Assembly (NCBI RefSeq): GCF_002878395.1
Contig: NC_061121.1
Span: 132,531,310 to 132,595,309, forward strand
DNA length: 64,000 nucleotides
Reading direction: 5' to 3'
Source: Capsicum annuum
Taxonomy: Eukaryota; Streptophyta; Magnoliopsida; Solanales; Solanaceae
The notes under the pieces are model-generated. The model was given only the letters and a program-made list of their open reading frames with translations, did no database searches and had not been told where the DNA came from. The translations under genes were made by a program, and so were the position numbers. Positions within the stretch are counted from its first letter, which is position 1; each line of letters begins with the position of its first letter. Shown one piece after another: positions 24,805 through 36,486 of this stretch.

Positions 24805-26040
24805 TTATATGACAAAAAATTCCTTCTCGCCGAGCTAAACACCTGCAAAAATGATAACCATCCACTTTAGCCCGTAGATCCTTTGAATGAGAATGTGTCA
24901 TATGTAGATTTTCGGGCTTCCTTTCAGGCGCTAGCCCAAGATGTGACAACTATTATTTAGGGTAATCATTAGGATATAGTCCCACCTCACCAGGATAGGA
25001 ATTTATCCACAGTCAGAATGTAAGATTTCATTAGAATAAGCCCGCCAGAATTCTTTGGGTCGAAAGTAGGAGAGGACCCACAGTTATATCTTGATGAGAT
25101 GAAGAAAATTACCTAAATTATGAATTTTTTTGAAGAGGAGAGTGTAGAATTGACATCCTATAGGATGGATAATGTTGCTTATGATTGGGTAGTGATGTGG
25201 AAGAAGAGTAGAGGGGAGAATGCAGCTTCCATAACTTGGCAGATATTTTAGAATGCATTCTTAGAAAAGTTCTTTCCACTTGAGATGAGGGAAGCTAAGA
25301 TAGAAGAGTTCATGAACCTGAGGTAGGGCTCTATGACAGTGAAAGAGTACTTTCTCAAGTTCAACCAGTTGTCTAAGTATGCCCCTGATTAGATGGCTGA
25401 CCCTAGATCAAGCATGAGTAAGTTTGTGACCGGTGTGTCTGGGATAATAGTTAAAGAGTGTAGGACTGTGATTCTCAATAGGGACATAGATCTCCCTTAA
25501 TTGATGATTCATGCTCAGTAGATTAAGGCATAAAAGGGAAAGGAAAGGGAGAGAGCAAATAAGAAGGCTAGAACAAGGCAGTTTGATCATGGTCAGAATA
25601 GGTCTAGAGGAGGAAATTATTTGCAGTTTCAAAATTGTTCATCTATGCCAGTACCTTCTTTGTCTAGTGCTTCTGCACCCAGAAATAAGCAAGAACAGTG
25701 GGGTAAGTCCTCTATGTCTATATCTCAGAATAGTATGAGTAATAGGCCTAATCAATCCCCATGTCCTAATTACGACAAGAATCATGAAGGTAAATGTTTG
25801 TGGGGTCAGAAAGGTTGTTATGGTTGTGTCCAGGAGGGTCACGAAATCAAAGATTAGTTGCATGCTATGCAGCGAAATAGAGAGGTTCATCCCCAGATTT
25901 AGGCTAATAGTGGACCATCTCTTCTAGGTCGCCCAGCCCCTTCTCAGGGCACATCATCTAGTACTGGTGTCGGTCAGCGCCAGAATTAATTTTATGCTTT
26001 GCCATCCCTCCAGAAATAGGAAGATTCCCCAGATCTTGTT
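24805..26040 (+). pseudogene. Gag of the full-length chromovirus, with stops
   Basis: The product would be the capsid/nucleocapsid precursor. A basic N-terminus (PSRRAKH) is visible near 24820. The retrotransposon-gag core lies at 25025-25450, with ISPPEFFGSKVGEDPQLYLDE, a tryptophan-containing middle, and MTVKEYFLKFNQLSKYAPD. The nucleocapsid portion has a first Cys cluster (CPNYDKNHEGKC, ~25765) and the knuckle CYGCVQEGHEIKD at 25816-25857. Its last Cys codon is replaced by TAG. Many stops are TAG at positions where sister copies have CAG (for example 25324), the pattern left by deamination of methylated CHG sites. The start codon is uncertain because the frame is broken early. Confidence 0.82.
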
Positions 26041-26046
26041 ATTGGT

Positions 26047-26523
26047 ATGCTTCATGTATTTTATTTTGATGTTTATGTGTTGTTATACCCTGGATCGAGT
26101 TTATGTTATATGACCCCACTAGTTGCTGTGAATTTGGAGATAAGTTCTGAAAAGATCCCTGAGCCTTTCTTGGTTTCTACTCTAGTAGGTGAGTCAATTG
26201 GTTCTAACCAAATCTACAAGAAATATCTTATCACTTTCCTTCATAGAGTCATGTTAGCAGACTTGATAGAGTTAGATATGGTTGATTTTGATCTTATTCT
26301 TGGTATGGATTGGCTCCATTCCTGTTATGCTTCTATAGATTATTGCACCCGAGTGGTGAAGTTTCAATTTCCAGATGAGCCAGTCTTTGAGTGGGCAGGT
26401 AATTCAGTGTCTCCCAAGAGTTATTTCATATCTTATCTTAAGGCTAGAAAGTTGATTTCCAAAGGTTGCATTTACTATCTATTTCGAGTTAAAGACACAA
26501 AGTCTAAGAATCCAATAGTTTAG
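26047..26523 (+). pseudogene. Aspartic protease of the full-length chromovirus, catalytic Asp lost
   Basis: An open stretch of 158 codons reads as the retropepsin-like domain that would process gag-pol. The active site reads LYPGSS instead of the family's LDPGxT: the codon at 26086-26088 is TAC (Tyr), so the catalytic Asp is gone. The flanking core is otherwise well kept: EPFLVSTLVGES, ADLIELDMVDFDLILGMDWL and the CTRVVKFQFPDEP strand. The tail ISYLKARKLISKGCIYYLF leads into RT. A TAG at 26521 separates it from RT, whereas family members read through. Inactive as a protease despite the long open frame. Confidence 0.85.
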
Positions 26524-27185
26524 TCCATCAATGTAGTAAGTGAGTTTCCTGATGTCTTTCCAAAAGATCTCCCAGGGGTACCTCCCGATAGAGAGATAGA
26601 ATTTGGTATTAACCTTCTTCCAGATACTCAGCCTATTTCTCCTCCATATCGTATGGCTCCCACAGATCTTAAAAAATTTAAAGAGAAACTCAAAGATGTT
26701 TTAGATAAAGGTTTCATAAAGCCTAGTTTTTCCCCCACTCCCGTCATATTCGTCCAAAAAATAGATGGCTCTTTGCATATATACATTGACTATCGTCAGC
26801 TAAATAAGGTCACAGTTAAGAACAAATATCCTCTTCCTAGAATTGATGACCTGTTTGATCAATTACAAGGTGCCAGTTATTTCTCAAAAATAGACCTTAG
26901 ATCAGCTTAAAGTAAGGGAGTGTGATATTCTAAAGACAGCTTTTAGAACCTACTATGGTCATCTTGAATTTCTATTCATGTCTTTCAGGCTAACCAATGC
27001 TCTAACAACTTTCATGGCCTCATGAATCTAGTGTTCAAACAGTATCTAGACTTGTTTGTCATAGTATTCATAGATGATATCCTTGTATAATCCCGTAGCA
27101 AGGATGACTATACAGACCATCTTAGAACTGTCTTCCAAACTCTTAGAGATCACCAATTATTTTCCAAATTCAGCAAGCATGAATT
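26524..27185 (+). pseudogene. Reverse transcriptase of the full-length chromovirus
   Basis: The RT entry [21 protein letters not shown] is followed by [17 protein letters not shown], a fingers segment ([19 protein letters not shown]) and [27 protein letters not shown]. At about 26905 the frame is lost. Compared with the family, the SGYHQ part has shrunk to a bare CAG, a deletion of roughly a dozen bases with a frameshift. Downstream the catalytic box FIDD is intact at 27067-27078 and is followed by a stop where TAT is expected. A second break occurs near 27020. Order and spacing to protease and RNase H are normal. Confidence 0.87.
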
Positions 27186-27893
27186 TTGTCTAAGGTCAGT
27201 AGCCTTCTTGGTCATATTGTTTATGCCGATGGCATTAGAGTCGACCCCCAAAAGACAGAAGTTGTAAGAAATTGTCCTAGACCCATCTCTCCATCAGACA
27301 TTAGGAGTTTATTAGGTCTAGTAGGTTATTACCACCGTTTTGTTGAAGGTTTCTCTTCTATCGCATCCTCTATGTCTACATTGGTCCAAAATAAAGAAAA
27401 GTTCCAATGGTCAGATTCCTACGAGAAGTATTTTCAGGAGTTGAAGACTCGACTCACTTCAGCCCTAGTATTAGCATTACCTGATTGTAAAGACAGTTTT
27501 GTGGTGTATTGTAATGCCTCTAGAGTTGGTTTGGGTTGTGTGCTGATGCAGAGAGGTAAGGTCATAGCCTATGCCTCTATACAGTTGAAGCCTCATGAAA
27601 AAAATTACCCAACCCATGTTCTGGAATTAGCTGCTATGGTATTTGCTTTGAAGATCTGGAGACACTATCTATATGGTGTTCATATTTATGTATTCACAGA
27701 CCACAAAAGCTTGCAATATGTGTTTACTTAGACGGAGTTGAATCTCTGTCAGAGAAGGTGGTTAGAGTTACTGAAAGACTATGATATAAGTATATTGTAC
27801 CATCTGGGAAAAGCCAATATAGTGGTAGACACTCTTAGTAGACTGTCTATAGGCAGGGTTGCTCATGTTGAGAATAATAAAAAAGAGATAACT
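27186..27893 (+). pseudogene. RNase H and connection domain of the full-length chromovirus
   Basis: The 181-codon open segment starts in the RT thumb ([18 protein letters not shown]), passes [17 protein letters not shown], and enters RNase H. RNase H would remove the RNA template. Its first catalytic Asp is lost: the motif reads YCNAS (AAT at 27513-27515) instead of YCDAS. The Glu in LELAA and the Asp in FTDHKSL remain. After a TAG at 27729 the sequence continues RRWLELLKDYDISILYHLGKAN, as in the family, ending with DTLSR. Substitution of one active-site acid plus the stop make it inactive. Confidence 0.86.
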
Positions 27894-28094
27894 TGATAAG
27901 TTCATTATTTGGATAGATTGGGTATTAGGTTGGTTGATTCAGGTAAAGGGAATATTTGGGTTTAGAGTAGTTCCAAATCTTCCCTAGTTTCAAAAGTGAA
28001 AGAGAAACAAGATATGGATTCTAGTTTGATCAAACTAAAGGAGTCGGTTAAAGACCAAAAGGTAGAGGTTTTCTCCCAAGGGTAAGATGGTGTG

Positions 28095-29223
28095 CTAAGA
28101 TACCAGAATAGATTGTGTGTGCCTTGTGTTGCTGAGTTGAGACAAAGAATTATGGCTGAGGCAAATGGTACGCATTATTCTATTCATCCAGGTGCTAACA
28201 AGATGTACCATGACTTGTGGGAAATATATTAGTGGAGTGGTATAAAGAAAGATATAGCGGAGTTCATAGCTAAATATGTAACTTATCAACAGGTTAAGGT
28301 AGAGCACCAAAGACCTAGTGGTACATTGCAAGAGTTCGGTATCCCTACTTGGAAGTGGGAAGAGGTGAATATAGATTTTATGACTGGTTTACCCTATTCG
28401 TGTTATCATTATGATTTGATTTGGGTTATTGTAGATAGGTTGAATAAGTCAGCGTATTTCTTACTAGTTCACACGTCCTATACAGCAAAGGAATTTTGCT
28501 AAGATGTATATCCAAGAGATAGTTATATTGCATAGAGTTCCCTTATGTATCATCTCAGTTAGGGAGATTCAGTTTACTTCCCAGTTTTGGAGAGCTTTTC
28601 AGAAGGGTCTTGGTACCTAAGTTCATCTTTGTTCATCTTTTCATCCTCAGACAGATGGTCAAGTAGAGAGGACCATCCAAACTCTAGAAAATATGTTGAG
28701 GGAATGCGCCCTTGATTTCAAGGGTAGTTTAGATGAGCATTTTCCATTGATTGAGTTTGCTCATAATAACAGCAATCACTCTAGCATTCAGATGGCTCTA
28801 TTTGAGGCTTTTTATGGGAGGAGATATAGATCACCTATAGGTTGGTTTGAAGTGGGTGAGGTCGCTTTGCTTAGGCCTGACTAAATGTTTAAATCTATGG
28901 AAAAAGTTAATTTGATTGGAGAAAGATTAAAAATAGCCCAGAGTAGTCAGAAATCCTACGCAGATGTGAAAAGAAGGGACCTCAAGTTTAAAGTTAGTGA
29001 TTTTAGGTATTTGAAGATTTTACCTATGAAAGGGGTGAAGAGATTTGGCAAGAAGGGGAAGCTTAGTCCCCAGTATGTTGGCACTTATAGAATTTTGAGT
29101 CGTGTTGGGAAAGTAGCTTATGAGCTTAAGTTTCCCACAGACTTGTCAGTTGTCCATCCTGTATTCCACATCTCTATGCTTAAGAAGGGCATTAGTGACT
29201 CCACTATTGTAGTTCCTTTATAA
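28095..29223 (+). pseudogene. Integrase of the full-length chromovirus
   Basis: The zinc-binding N-terminus is recognisable (HYSIHPGANKMYHDLW), but both Cys of the HHCC motif are Tyr: TAT codons at about 28274 and 28283 in AKYVTYQQVKVEHQ. The catalytic core begins at WKWEEVNIDFMTGLP, where the first Asp is present. The second Asp position reads ISVREIQFTS, i.e. Val. The third acidic residue survives in DGQVERTIQ. The core ends [18 protein letters not shown], and after a stop at 28882 the post-core domain runs from MFKSMEKVNLIGERLKIAQS to VVHPVFHISMLKK. Two essential sites are lost, so strand transfer is not possible. Confidence 0.87.
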
Positions 29224-29447
29224 AGTTTAGATATTTAGAACAGCCTTTCGTATGAAGAGATTGCAGTTGAGATTTTAGACCATTAGATTCGTAGACTAAG
29301 GAACAAAGAAGTTTCCTTGGTCAAAGTTCTTTGGCGAAATCAGTCGGTAGAGGGCGCTACTTGGGAAACTAAAGTAGACATGCGAGCCAAGTACCCTCAC
29401 CTCTTTTCCGTAAACTCAGATCTAGCCGAAGGTACTACTCTTCCTTA
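29224..29447 (+). pseudogene. Chromodomain-like integrase C-terminus
   Basis: The frame SYEEIAVEILDH, then RRLRNKEVSLVKVLWRNQS, then EGATWETKVDMRAKYPHLF matches the C-terminal chromodomain of plant Tekay/Del chromoviruses, which directs integration to heterochromatin. Three stops interrupt it, two of them at expected Gln positions. The polypeptide would end near 29445. It marks the element as a chromovirus. Confidence 0.75.
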
Positions 29448-29627
29448 ATCCAGTTCTTTTCAAATCATACATTCAACTATATAGTTGTCCTCATGTAAGT
29501 TTATGCACTCACAAAATTACTCAGAAGCTTAGAATGATTTAGATTCAGTTGCCCAGTTCACATCAGTTATGCATGTTATCTTAAGCTCTTAGATTCCTCA
29601 AAAATTTCAACTTAACTAGTCACATTC

Positions 29628-29656
29628 GAGGATGAATGTTCCCAAGGGGGAGATAT
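29628..29656 (+). other. Polypurine tract before LTR2
   Basis: CGAGGATGAATGTTCCCAAG followed by GGGGAGATAT abuts the LTR start TGTAATACC at 29657. This GAGGATGAATGTTCxxAAGGGGG block is the standard plus-strand primer region of plant chromoviruses. Confidence 0.85.
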
Positions 29657-31969
29657 TGTAATACCCCATGATTTTTCCTAGCTTAAACTCATCCTGAAAA
29701 TGAGAAAGGAGTAGATTCTAGAATGAGTGATGTTTATTTCTTTAGATTTGGACTTTCCATGACGTAGGAAATTGAATTAGTTTTCCAACGATATAAGATT
29801 CGCCTAAATCCGATAGTTGGATAAGAAGTTATGGCTATTTAAAGTTTCAGTCGCAAAACAACGTCATTTAGACCCTTAGCACACCGCGGAGCTGTGTCAA
29901 ATACCAATTGTCATTTTTCAGTAGCTCTCTGTGATATTGGTGCATCGCATAGAGGGACAATTTTATAGTTGTCAATTTCCAAAGGTCCAGCGTGATAATG
30001 GCGCATCGCGCCATGTGCCAAAATGGTATTCCAAAGGGGCACCACGATGACTCCGCGTCGCAGAGTCTGCCCAGTTTCCAGTTGTCATTTTTCAGAGATC
30101 CACCATAACAGTGGCACATCGCGGTGGCCACCCAGATCAAGAAAATATACATTTTTTAGTTCCATTTAAAAGCTTAAAGGGGGCCTTTTGGTAAATTAGC
30201 CAACCCTCGATCCATCCAAAAACAGAAGATTTATCATATTTGAGAGCACTTTATGCTCCATTCATCATTCTCTCTTAAACAAAACCCTAAGGCTCATACT
30301 TCCTCTCTAAGAAACTCAACAATTCCTCCATTAACTCTCCAAGATAAGTAAAGATTAAGGATTCTCAATACAAGAACGCTAAGAATTCATCTCCAAAGCA
30401 TTCATAGGAATCCAAGATTCAAGCCTTTCATAAAAAATCATCAATTAAGGTATATGGGGTTTGAACAGGGATAATTCTTTCATCCTTATGCCCAAAACTT
30501 TATTTTATTTACAAATTTACTGCAACTTATATGATTTTCCATGAAATTCAAGTTAGGGTTTATACCCATTATCATTCTTTGCAAGATTATGAGATTTTCC
30601 ATGATTTAGAAGTTGAAATGCATGTTTATGTTTATGTTTCCACACATATTACTGAAATTTCCAGATTTTAAGATGATTTATGAATGTTTACATTACCAAG
30701 TATGAATTTTGAGATGTTTTAACATGAGATTGATGTTTGGGTCACTAGACCTCATTTAAAGATTGATGTTTCAAGATTGTTTGTGCTATAAGCACCCCAT
30801 GACTAGATTATTTTTAGATTTTAGATAAAGAATCCACTTTATTTCAGAAAACTTGAGATTTAAAGAAAAGCAAAGCATAGTTCGCTTTCTGTGAACCTTT
30901 GTATAAACTTTAAAGTGGATTTCTTAAGATTTTGAGCATGAGATTAGGAGTAGTATTTAGCACTAAGATGGATAAGTTACTACGATTTCATACTACGTGC
31001 CACCGTAGGTACAGATTATAAGATTATTCGCACTTCTACATTGATGACTCAGATTTTGATCACATATATTAGAATGTTCTATTGCGATGGCAAAGGTAGA
31101 ACAGCCCTACCTAACGGGGGCCAGTCGTGGGACTCCATGGATGCTTACATGGTGTATTGTCGGTTAGAAGAACCTCCCAAAAGATGTCCCCCATTCTTAA
31201 AAGAATTTATTAATTTGAAGCCTTAAGATATACAGAATAAGTTTTCAGACTTCACTTAGCCTATGTGATTTAAGAAATAAAACAGAACTACAGATTTCAG
31301 AACTAAGTGTGATGACTCACAATATTTAGATTACATGTTTTATTATTCATGCTTTACTTCCAGATTTCAGATTATTCAAGCCTAAGTGGGTCATTTACAT
31401 TTAGTAAGCATGATTTTATAAATTGTGATGATATTGTTTACTTATTGCATGCACCCCCATATACTCAGTACATCATCAAAGAACTGATCCACATATATGT
31501 CGATGTGCTACATTGTCTCATAATGTAGGTTCAGGTGCTCAGTCTCAACAGCATGATTAATTTTTGATCATCTCTTTTATATTCTTGTAGTTGGTGAGTC
31601 CTCATAGTTCGGGGACTTAGTTGCTTACACTTTCAGTTTATTAGCAGATATTTCTCATGTTATTTTCAGATAGTTTGAGTCAGCTGGGGCCTGTCCCAGT
31701 GACTCTCTAGATTCATATAGTAGAGGCTTGTTAGACTACTAGTTTTAGTATTAGACTTTTGATTCAGTATTCAGATTTTCAGCATCATCTTACCAAGATT
31801 TATGAGATTTCTATGTTTTAGACAAGACTTCCGCATCTATTATGTTTTCATAACCGTATTTCCCTATTTTGAGATTCAAAATTATAAAAGAAAGCCAGGG
31901 TTAGCTCAGGAATACTTGTAGTACGGAGCACCGTGTGGCATCCCGAGAATTAGATTTTGGGGCGTTACA
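29657..31969 (+). repeat. 3' LTR of the full-length chromovirus
   Basis: A 2313-bp direct repeat of 22294-24614, with TGTAATACC...GGCGTTACA ends intact. It carries the same CCGCGAT/GCGCATCGCG word cluster at 29870-30130. The 8-bp length difference from LTR1 reflects small indels. Confidence 0.92.
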
Positions 31970-31974
31970 TCTTT

Positions 31975-32199
31975 TCATCCCCACTTACAATGGGTATATA
32001 TAATTATATTGCTATATATACCTATGTATATTTAGGAAATATAATTGATGTCTCTGTGCTTGTACCTGAACCAAAGAATTGTGATCATTTTTTTACACTT
32101 TGTGTGTTTATTGATTGCATATGCATATTCATATATGTTGATGATTATGGGTTGGTGATTGTGATGTTAATATTGAAATTATTATGTTGTATACGATGA
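31975..32199. repeat. Pre-insertion locus with a second copy of the left flank
   Basis: TCATCCCCACTTACAATGG through TTGATGTCTCTGTG parallels 22205-22293 (GCATCCCTACATTATAGG ... TTGATGTCTTT) over ~85 bp with many substitutions. The chromovirus therefore inserted at the border of an old tandem duplication. No gene is seen. Confidence 0.6.
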
Positions 32200-34648
32200 T
32201 AGCAATATTGATATTGATCATGATATTCATGGCGATGAAAATAATGTTAACGAGATTAAGAAGATGAACACCTTGGTTTTTGGACCTTAGAAAATTTCCT
32301 GAAATTCTGATCTCTGGAGCAAATATGACTCGAGGGTACAAGCTATATGTCTAGTCGTATGCTGACTAGTGTTGGTTGGTGGGATGGATTTTGGTTACTA
32401 GAATGGATACGACTTAGGGGTACGAGTCATATTGGTGGTTACGAATCATTTGGTTTCTTAATTTAATCTTAGACTTGATTACTTAGGTTGGATCTGAGTA
32501 TGAGTGTCTTACCATGATCCGTAAGTCAGGGCACGATTAGTACCATGGACTCATACGATAGACAATATCTAAATCTTCCTTGAATTTAAATCTACTAGAG
32601 GTTTGGATCGTATGCTTTGGATACGACTTGGTTGGATGAGTTATATACTGGACAGTGTTGGATCCAAAAGTTAAGGCTTAGGATACAAGTGAAGGGTACC
32701 ACTCGTATAGAAGGGTACGACTCGTAAGGGTTAGTCGTATCCCTGGGATGGGATTTTGTGCAACTTAAGTGGTGTTCTGGACATTTCTCCTCTTATCCTA
32801 ATAAGGTTCCACGACTTCTAACCTACTTGGGAGGCTATTTACCCTATTATTCTATTCATTAACACTTAGAAACTCTTCTAAAATACTGTAATTCTCTTAA
32901 AAGCTTTTGGGCAAGGGAAGCTAGGGTTTCAACTAGAGGATTGATTTGGGGCTTTTCTTGGTGATTTCTTTCTATCATCATCTTGGTTTAAGGCATGTTC
33001 TCTTCCTCATTGTTAATTTTAACTAGAAGAACAGTTTTTATGAATCTTTTCATGACTTTATTGATTGTATGATTTTGGTTTTCAAATATGAATTGGGGAT
33101 TTTTATATTAAATGGTTAGTTATAGTTTTTCATGGTTTTAATTATGCTTTATGTGCATTAATAGTGGTTTTGGATAATTGGATTGCATGGGAATGGTTTA
33201 ATGGTAATTGAAATTAGTTTTGATTATATTATGCCCCTAATGTGTTTGACAAAATGCTTATGATAATGTTTTCATTGCATTGAGTATTTTAATGGAACTC
33301 GTGAATGTTTTAAAACTTGGTAAAGAAATTGTGCATGGTTTAAATAGCTTGGAAAGATAAATGGCTAAATGTTTATTCTTGTGGGGTACATGGAATCCCC
33401 CAAGTGGTTTAATATAGTAATTGGAAAGGGCACTTGAAAATTCTCTTAAACCTATAAATGGTTGGCTATGGATGATACTTGTAAGTAAGAGTTGGTATCA
33501 CGATACCAATATTAATGGCTTTGGTTAATAAATGGATAATGGTTTGGTTATTTGAAAAATATTTTTAATTGGTCATTAATAGCGAGATGTGTAGCAAAGC
33601 CGTGGAAGATGGAGGTCCCGGGGGACCAAACTAGAAACTCATATTTACGGATGTGAGGTTGCTTTTGGTGACCGTGTGCATGATCTCACACGATATTTTG
33701 GGAGATGTACTTGTCATCCCAAGTTTTCTTCGCTAGTTGTGTGGCTTCATGCACTGGGGCCCTTTCAGCAGGGGGAGCTGAACCCATATAACCTGTGGGT
33801 GGTTTAGGACGGCAAAGCTACACAGCCCAGATAAAGGTTTAAAAGGTATGCTAAACACAGTCCCCTTTCCCGACATAGTTATATATATATATATATGTAT
33901 GATTGTGTGTATATGGATGGTTTTACATGGTTTTATAAATGACATTATTTTATTCTTATCCTGAGATCATGCTAGCATTCACCTGCTAACCTGTCTACTA
34001 ACGGTTATATACCCACGCTATGCAGGAACCGGTCGTTCTACTCCTCCTACATATTGATTGACTCGGGGATCAACATTTGGACTAAAGTGGTGAACTTCCA
34101 TCCTTTTAGAAGACTCCATTTTATGTTATGGACAATTTTAGACACTTTGGTTTATTTTTGGATATTGGTTTTGGCTATGGTTGGGAGCATGTCCCCACAA
34201 AATTTTATTACTCTTTTGGTTAAAGGCTTTTTGATACTGCTATGGATTGGAATGGGCAAGATCGGTATTGGTGTCAGCCTTGGCATTGGAATAAGCTGGA
34301 GGGCTGACATTATTGGACATAATTTCTCACTGTTCCATCATATTTCATTCTGGGATTAATTATATGATATTTTGGAATATTTTTGGTTATGGCCTGGTTT
34401 ATGGCCCTTATTTCGGTATCAGTTTGGTATGGTGGAATTATTGGTATGGGATGGTTGGACTCGGTTGGGTCGGTCACGGTTGTGATCTTATCCCAGAGTC
34501 TTCATGTGGGCTGTTGCATTATCTTGCTACATGCTCAAAATTTAGCCATCTCAGGGCAGTCGGCTGGAGGTTGGATTGGGTAATAAGGGTAGTCTCCGAT
34601 CCCGGTCATACTTGAGACGCCCATTAAGACAAGGCCCCTGGTGGGGTC
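32200..34648 (+). repeat. Degenerate gypsy-type LTR (family G)
   Basis: The layout is that of a plant gypsy LTR on the plus strand. It has a start region CCTTGGTTTTTGGACCTT, a block (32320-32750) rich in TACGACTCG/GTACGAGTC words, then a leader-like GCTAGGGTTTC and GGTTTAAGGCATG. The 3' zone has TATACCCACGCTATGCAGG and GAGACGCCCATTAAG, ending GGGGTCGCTTCAG, which resembles a mutated GGGTCGTGTCA terminus. No PBS follows, so it may be a solo or 3' LTR. The left boundary is approximate and no target duplication was identified. Overlapping frames at 34054-34848 are not protein-like. Confidence 0.5.
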
Positions 34649-34789
34649 GCTTCAGAAGAGAAAGAGATGATGCACACATCTTGCATACATACATTCACTC
34701 ATATGCATTGAATGTTTCGATACATTTATGCGTTATTGTTGGTTCCTTGAGTGGACCGGTCCTATTGATAATGGTGGTTGTGCATGGTA

Positions 34790-35478
34790 TGAAAGTTATG
34801 TCCTGTATTATATATAATACTTTTTTCCTTAAGTATATAGTTGTATAGGCGAGTTATATCGTAATGTATCTTCTTGCATGATTTTCAATGTAATAAACAT
34901 ATTGGTAGTTGTAATACCATAGTGCATTGTATTACTTGAGTACTAAGGAAATTTGATCTAGTCGTGAGTATCCTCATGTCCTTAGTGAAGTATGTAGGTT
35001 TGTCTAAAGTGGGTTAGGATTTACAAAAATCAAAATAATGAGTTAGGAAAGGTTAAAAGAATGTGAGTTAGAGTTGATTGTCAAAGGAAAAAGATATACA
35101 AAAATGTTAAATGGTAGGTAGGTCACAGAAATGCTAAAAGTGATGTGTTAATAATTTCTAATTCGAAAATTAGAAATCAGAACTTTACTTGATGCTTTGA
35201 CTTCTTCCTATTTTCTATTAATGGTATTTGTTTATAACCCTGATCAGCAATGATGCCTATCAATACATGTGGTTGTATTGATACTACACATACTATATCT
35301 CCATCTGGGAATAATCATGGTGCAAGTCAGTTAAAGTTTCTATAGCGGTGATGATGATTATTCTACCGCAGCTCTTGTCCTCACGATCTTACATGAATAC
35401 TGGGTCTTGGAATTTCATATCCCTTGTCTACTACTCTTGTACCGGTATAGGGTTGTTTTTGGGATTTCCTTTTAGTTG
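34790..35478. repeat. Dispersed repeat F, copy 2
   Basis: Homologous to 2196-2877 in the same orientation, with matching indels and shared words such as AGTATATAGTTGTATAGGYG and CTATTTTCTATTAATGG (the latter with a substitution). It follows the G LTR after ~140 bp. A further 180 bp (to ~35660) end TTGGGTCATGATA, reminiscent of an LTR terminus. Confidence 0.6.
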
Positions 35479-36482
35479 CTTTCCACATCATATTTATTTA
35501 TCAAATATATTAAATCTGAATTGTTGCAGGAATTCACTAAATTAAGTTGTTTGAAATAAGAATTGATTTAATTTCCGCATTGACGAACGGTTGGGTGGTA
35601 AAAGTTCCCTATGGATTAGGTAGGTACCAACACGATTTATAATTTGGGTCATGATAGAAGACTACTGCTAAAGTAAGTAAACCTGAGGCGAAGTCGAAAA
35701 AACAAAGAAATATCTTTAAAAAAATGAATTAAAAAAGAAAGTAAGACGAACAAATTGAAACGAAGAGAATATGTTTATTACTCTCAAATGTTATTATTGT
35801 CCGTATATATTATAGTCAAAAGTTACATCCTCAGAAGAACTTCCCTGTGAAGAAATGGCTAAAATCTCTCAAAATGTTGTCACTGGAAAGGCGTTTGTAA
35901 CTATTAATTTTGCATTATACAGGTGCTTTAGGCAGCTTTCCGCAAATAGTTTATTGTACATAGGCTCGTAAGTGATTGTTCCTTGCAAAAGCAAGAAATT
36001 TGCCTGGATGTTAGATAACTTTATGATACCTTGTTTAATGAATGTTCATGGTATGTTGAAAAACTATGTTCTATTTTTAGATGTCGTTACCATGACGAGA
36101 TTTTGTAAAATCCTCTTGAGAGATTATAAGAGTCAAACGTTAGTTAAACAAATAATTTTCTGCTTTTGATCATTGTCGTTCTATAGAAAAATAAAGAGAT
36201 AGTGAATTGACATTCAAATAGACGGTGTATTCTGTTTGTTCTTCTATACAAGAGATAAGTTATTATGAGAGATAATTCAGTTAACTCGTTACTTAGAGAA
36301 AGGTTGAGAGAGAGAGAGATAGGGATGAGGATATCACAATATTGAAGAAAGGAATATAAGCAAGCATTACATGGACAACTAATAACTTCGAAAAATAAAC
36401 AGTTCTAATAGCAACATCGTTCTTTTAATTTCAATAATCCTAATCATAAAAAATTAGAAAGACAAATTTTTAGCATAATTCT
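35479..36482. other. No gene recognised
   Basis: AT-rich unique-looking DNA. It contains a short (GA)n run at 36307-36322 and no convincing coding frame. The 65-codon frame at 35972-36169 has no recognisable content. Confidence 0.4.
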
Positions 36483-36486
36483 AATT

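Larger units (their letters stand above)
22289..31974 (+). mobile_element. Full-length Ty3/gypsy chromovirus with 5-bp target duplication
   Basis: All structural parts are present: LTR1 22294-24614, PBS, gag, protease, RT, RNase H, integrase, chromodomain-like C-terminus, polypurine tract and LTR2 29657-31969. The flanking pentamers 22289-22293 and 31970-31974 are both TCTTT, a perfect target duplication. The first ~215 bp of the two LTRs differ at about 20 positions by eye (roughly 9%), mostly transitions, so the insertion is not recent. Coding regions carry many TAG/TAA stops and substituted catalytic residues, so it is non-autonomous. The domain order and C-terminal motifs point to the Tekay/Del lineage. 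Confidence 0.92.

Noticed and set aside
33886..33902. (AT)n microsatellite
   Set aside because: Short simple repeat in LTR G; nothing beyond ordinary low complexity.
34054..34848. Four overlapping plus-strand frames of 66-101 codons
   Set aside because: They lie in the 3' part of a degenerate gypsy-type LTR, overlap each other in several frames and lack protein-like features apart from Trp/Gly richness from TGG repeats.
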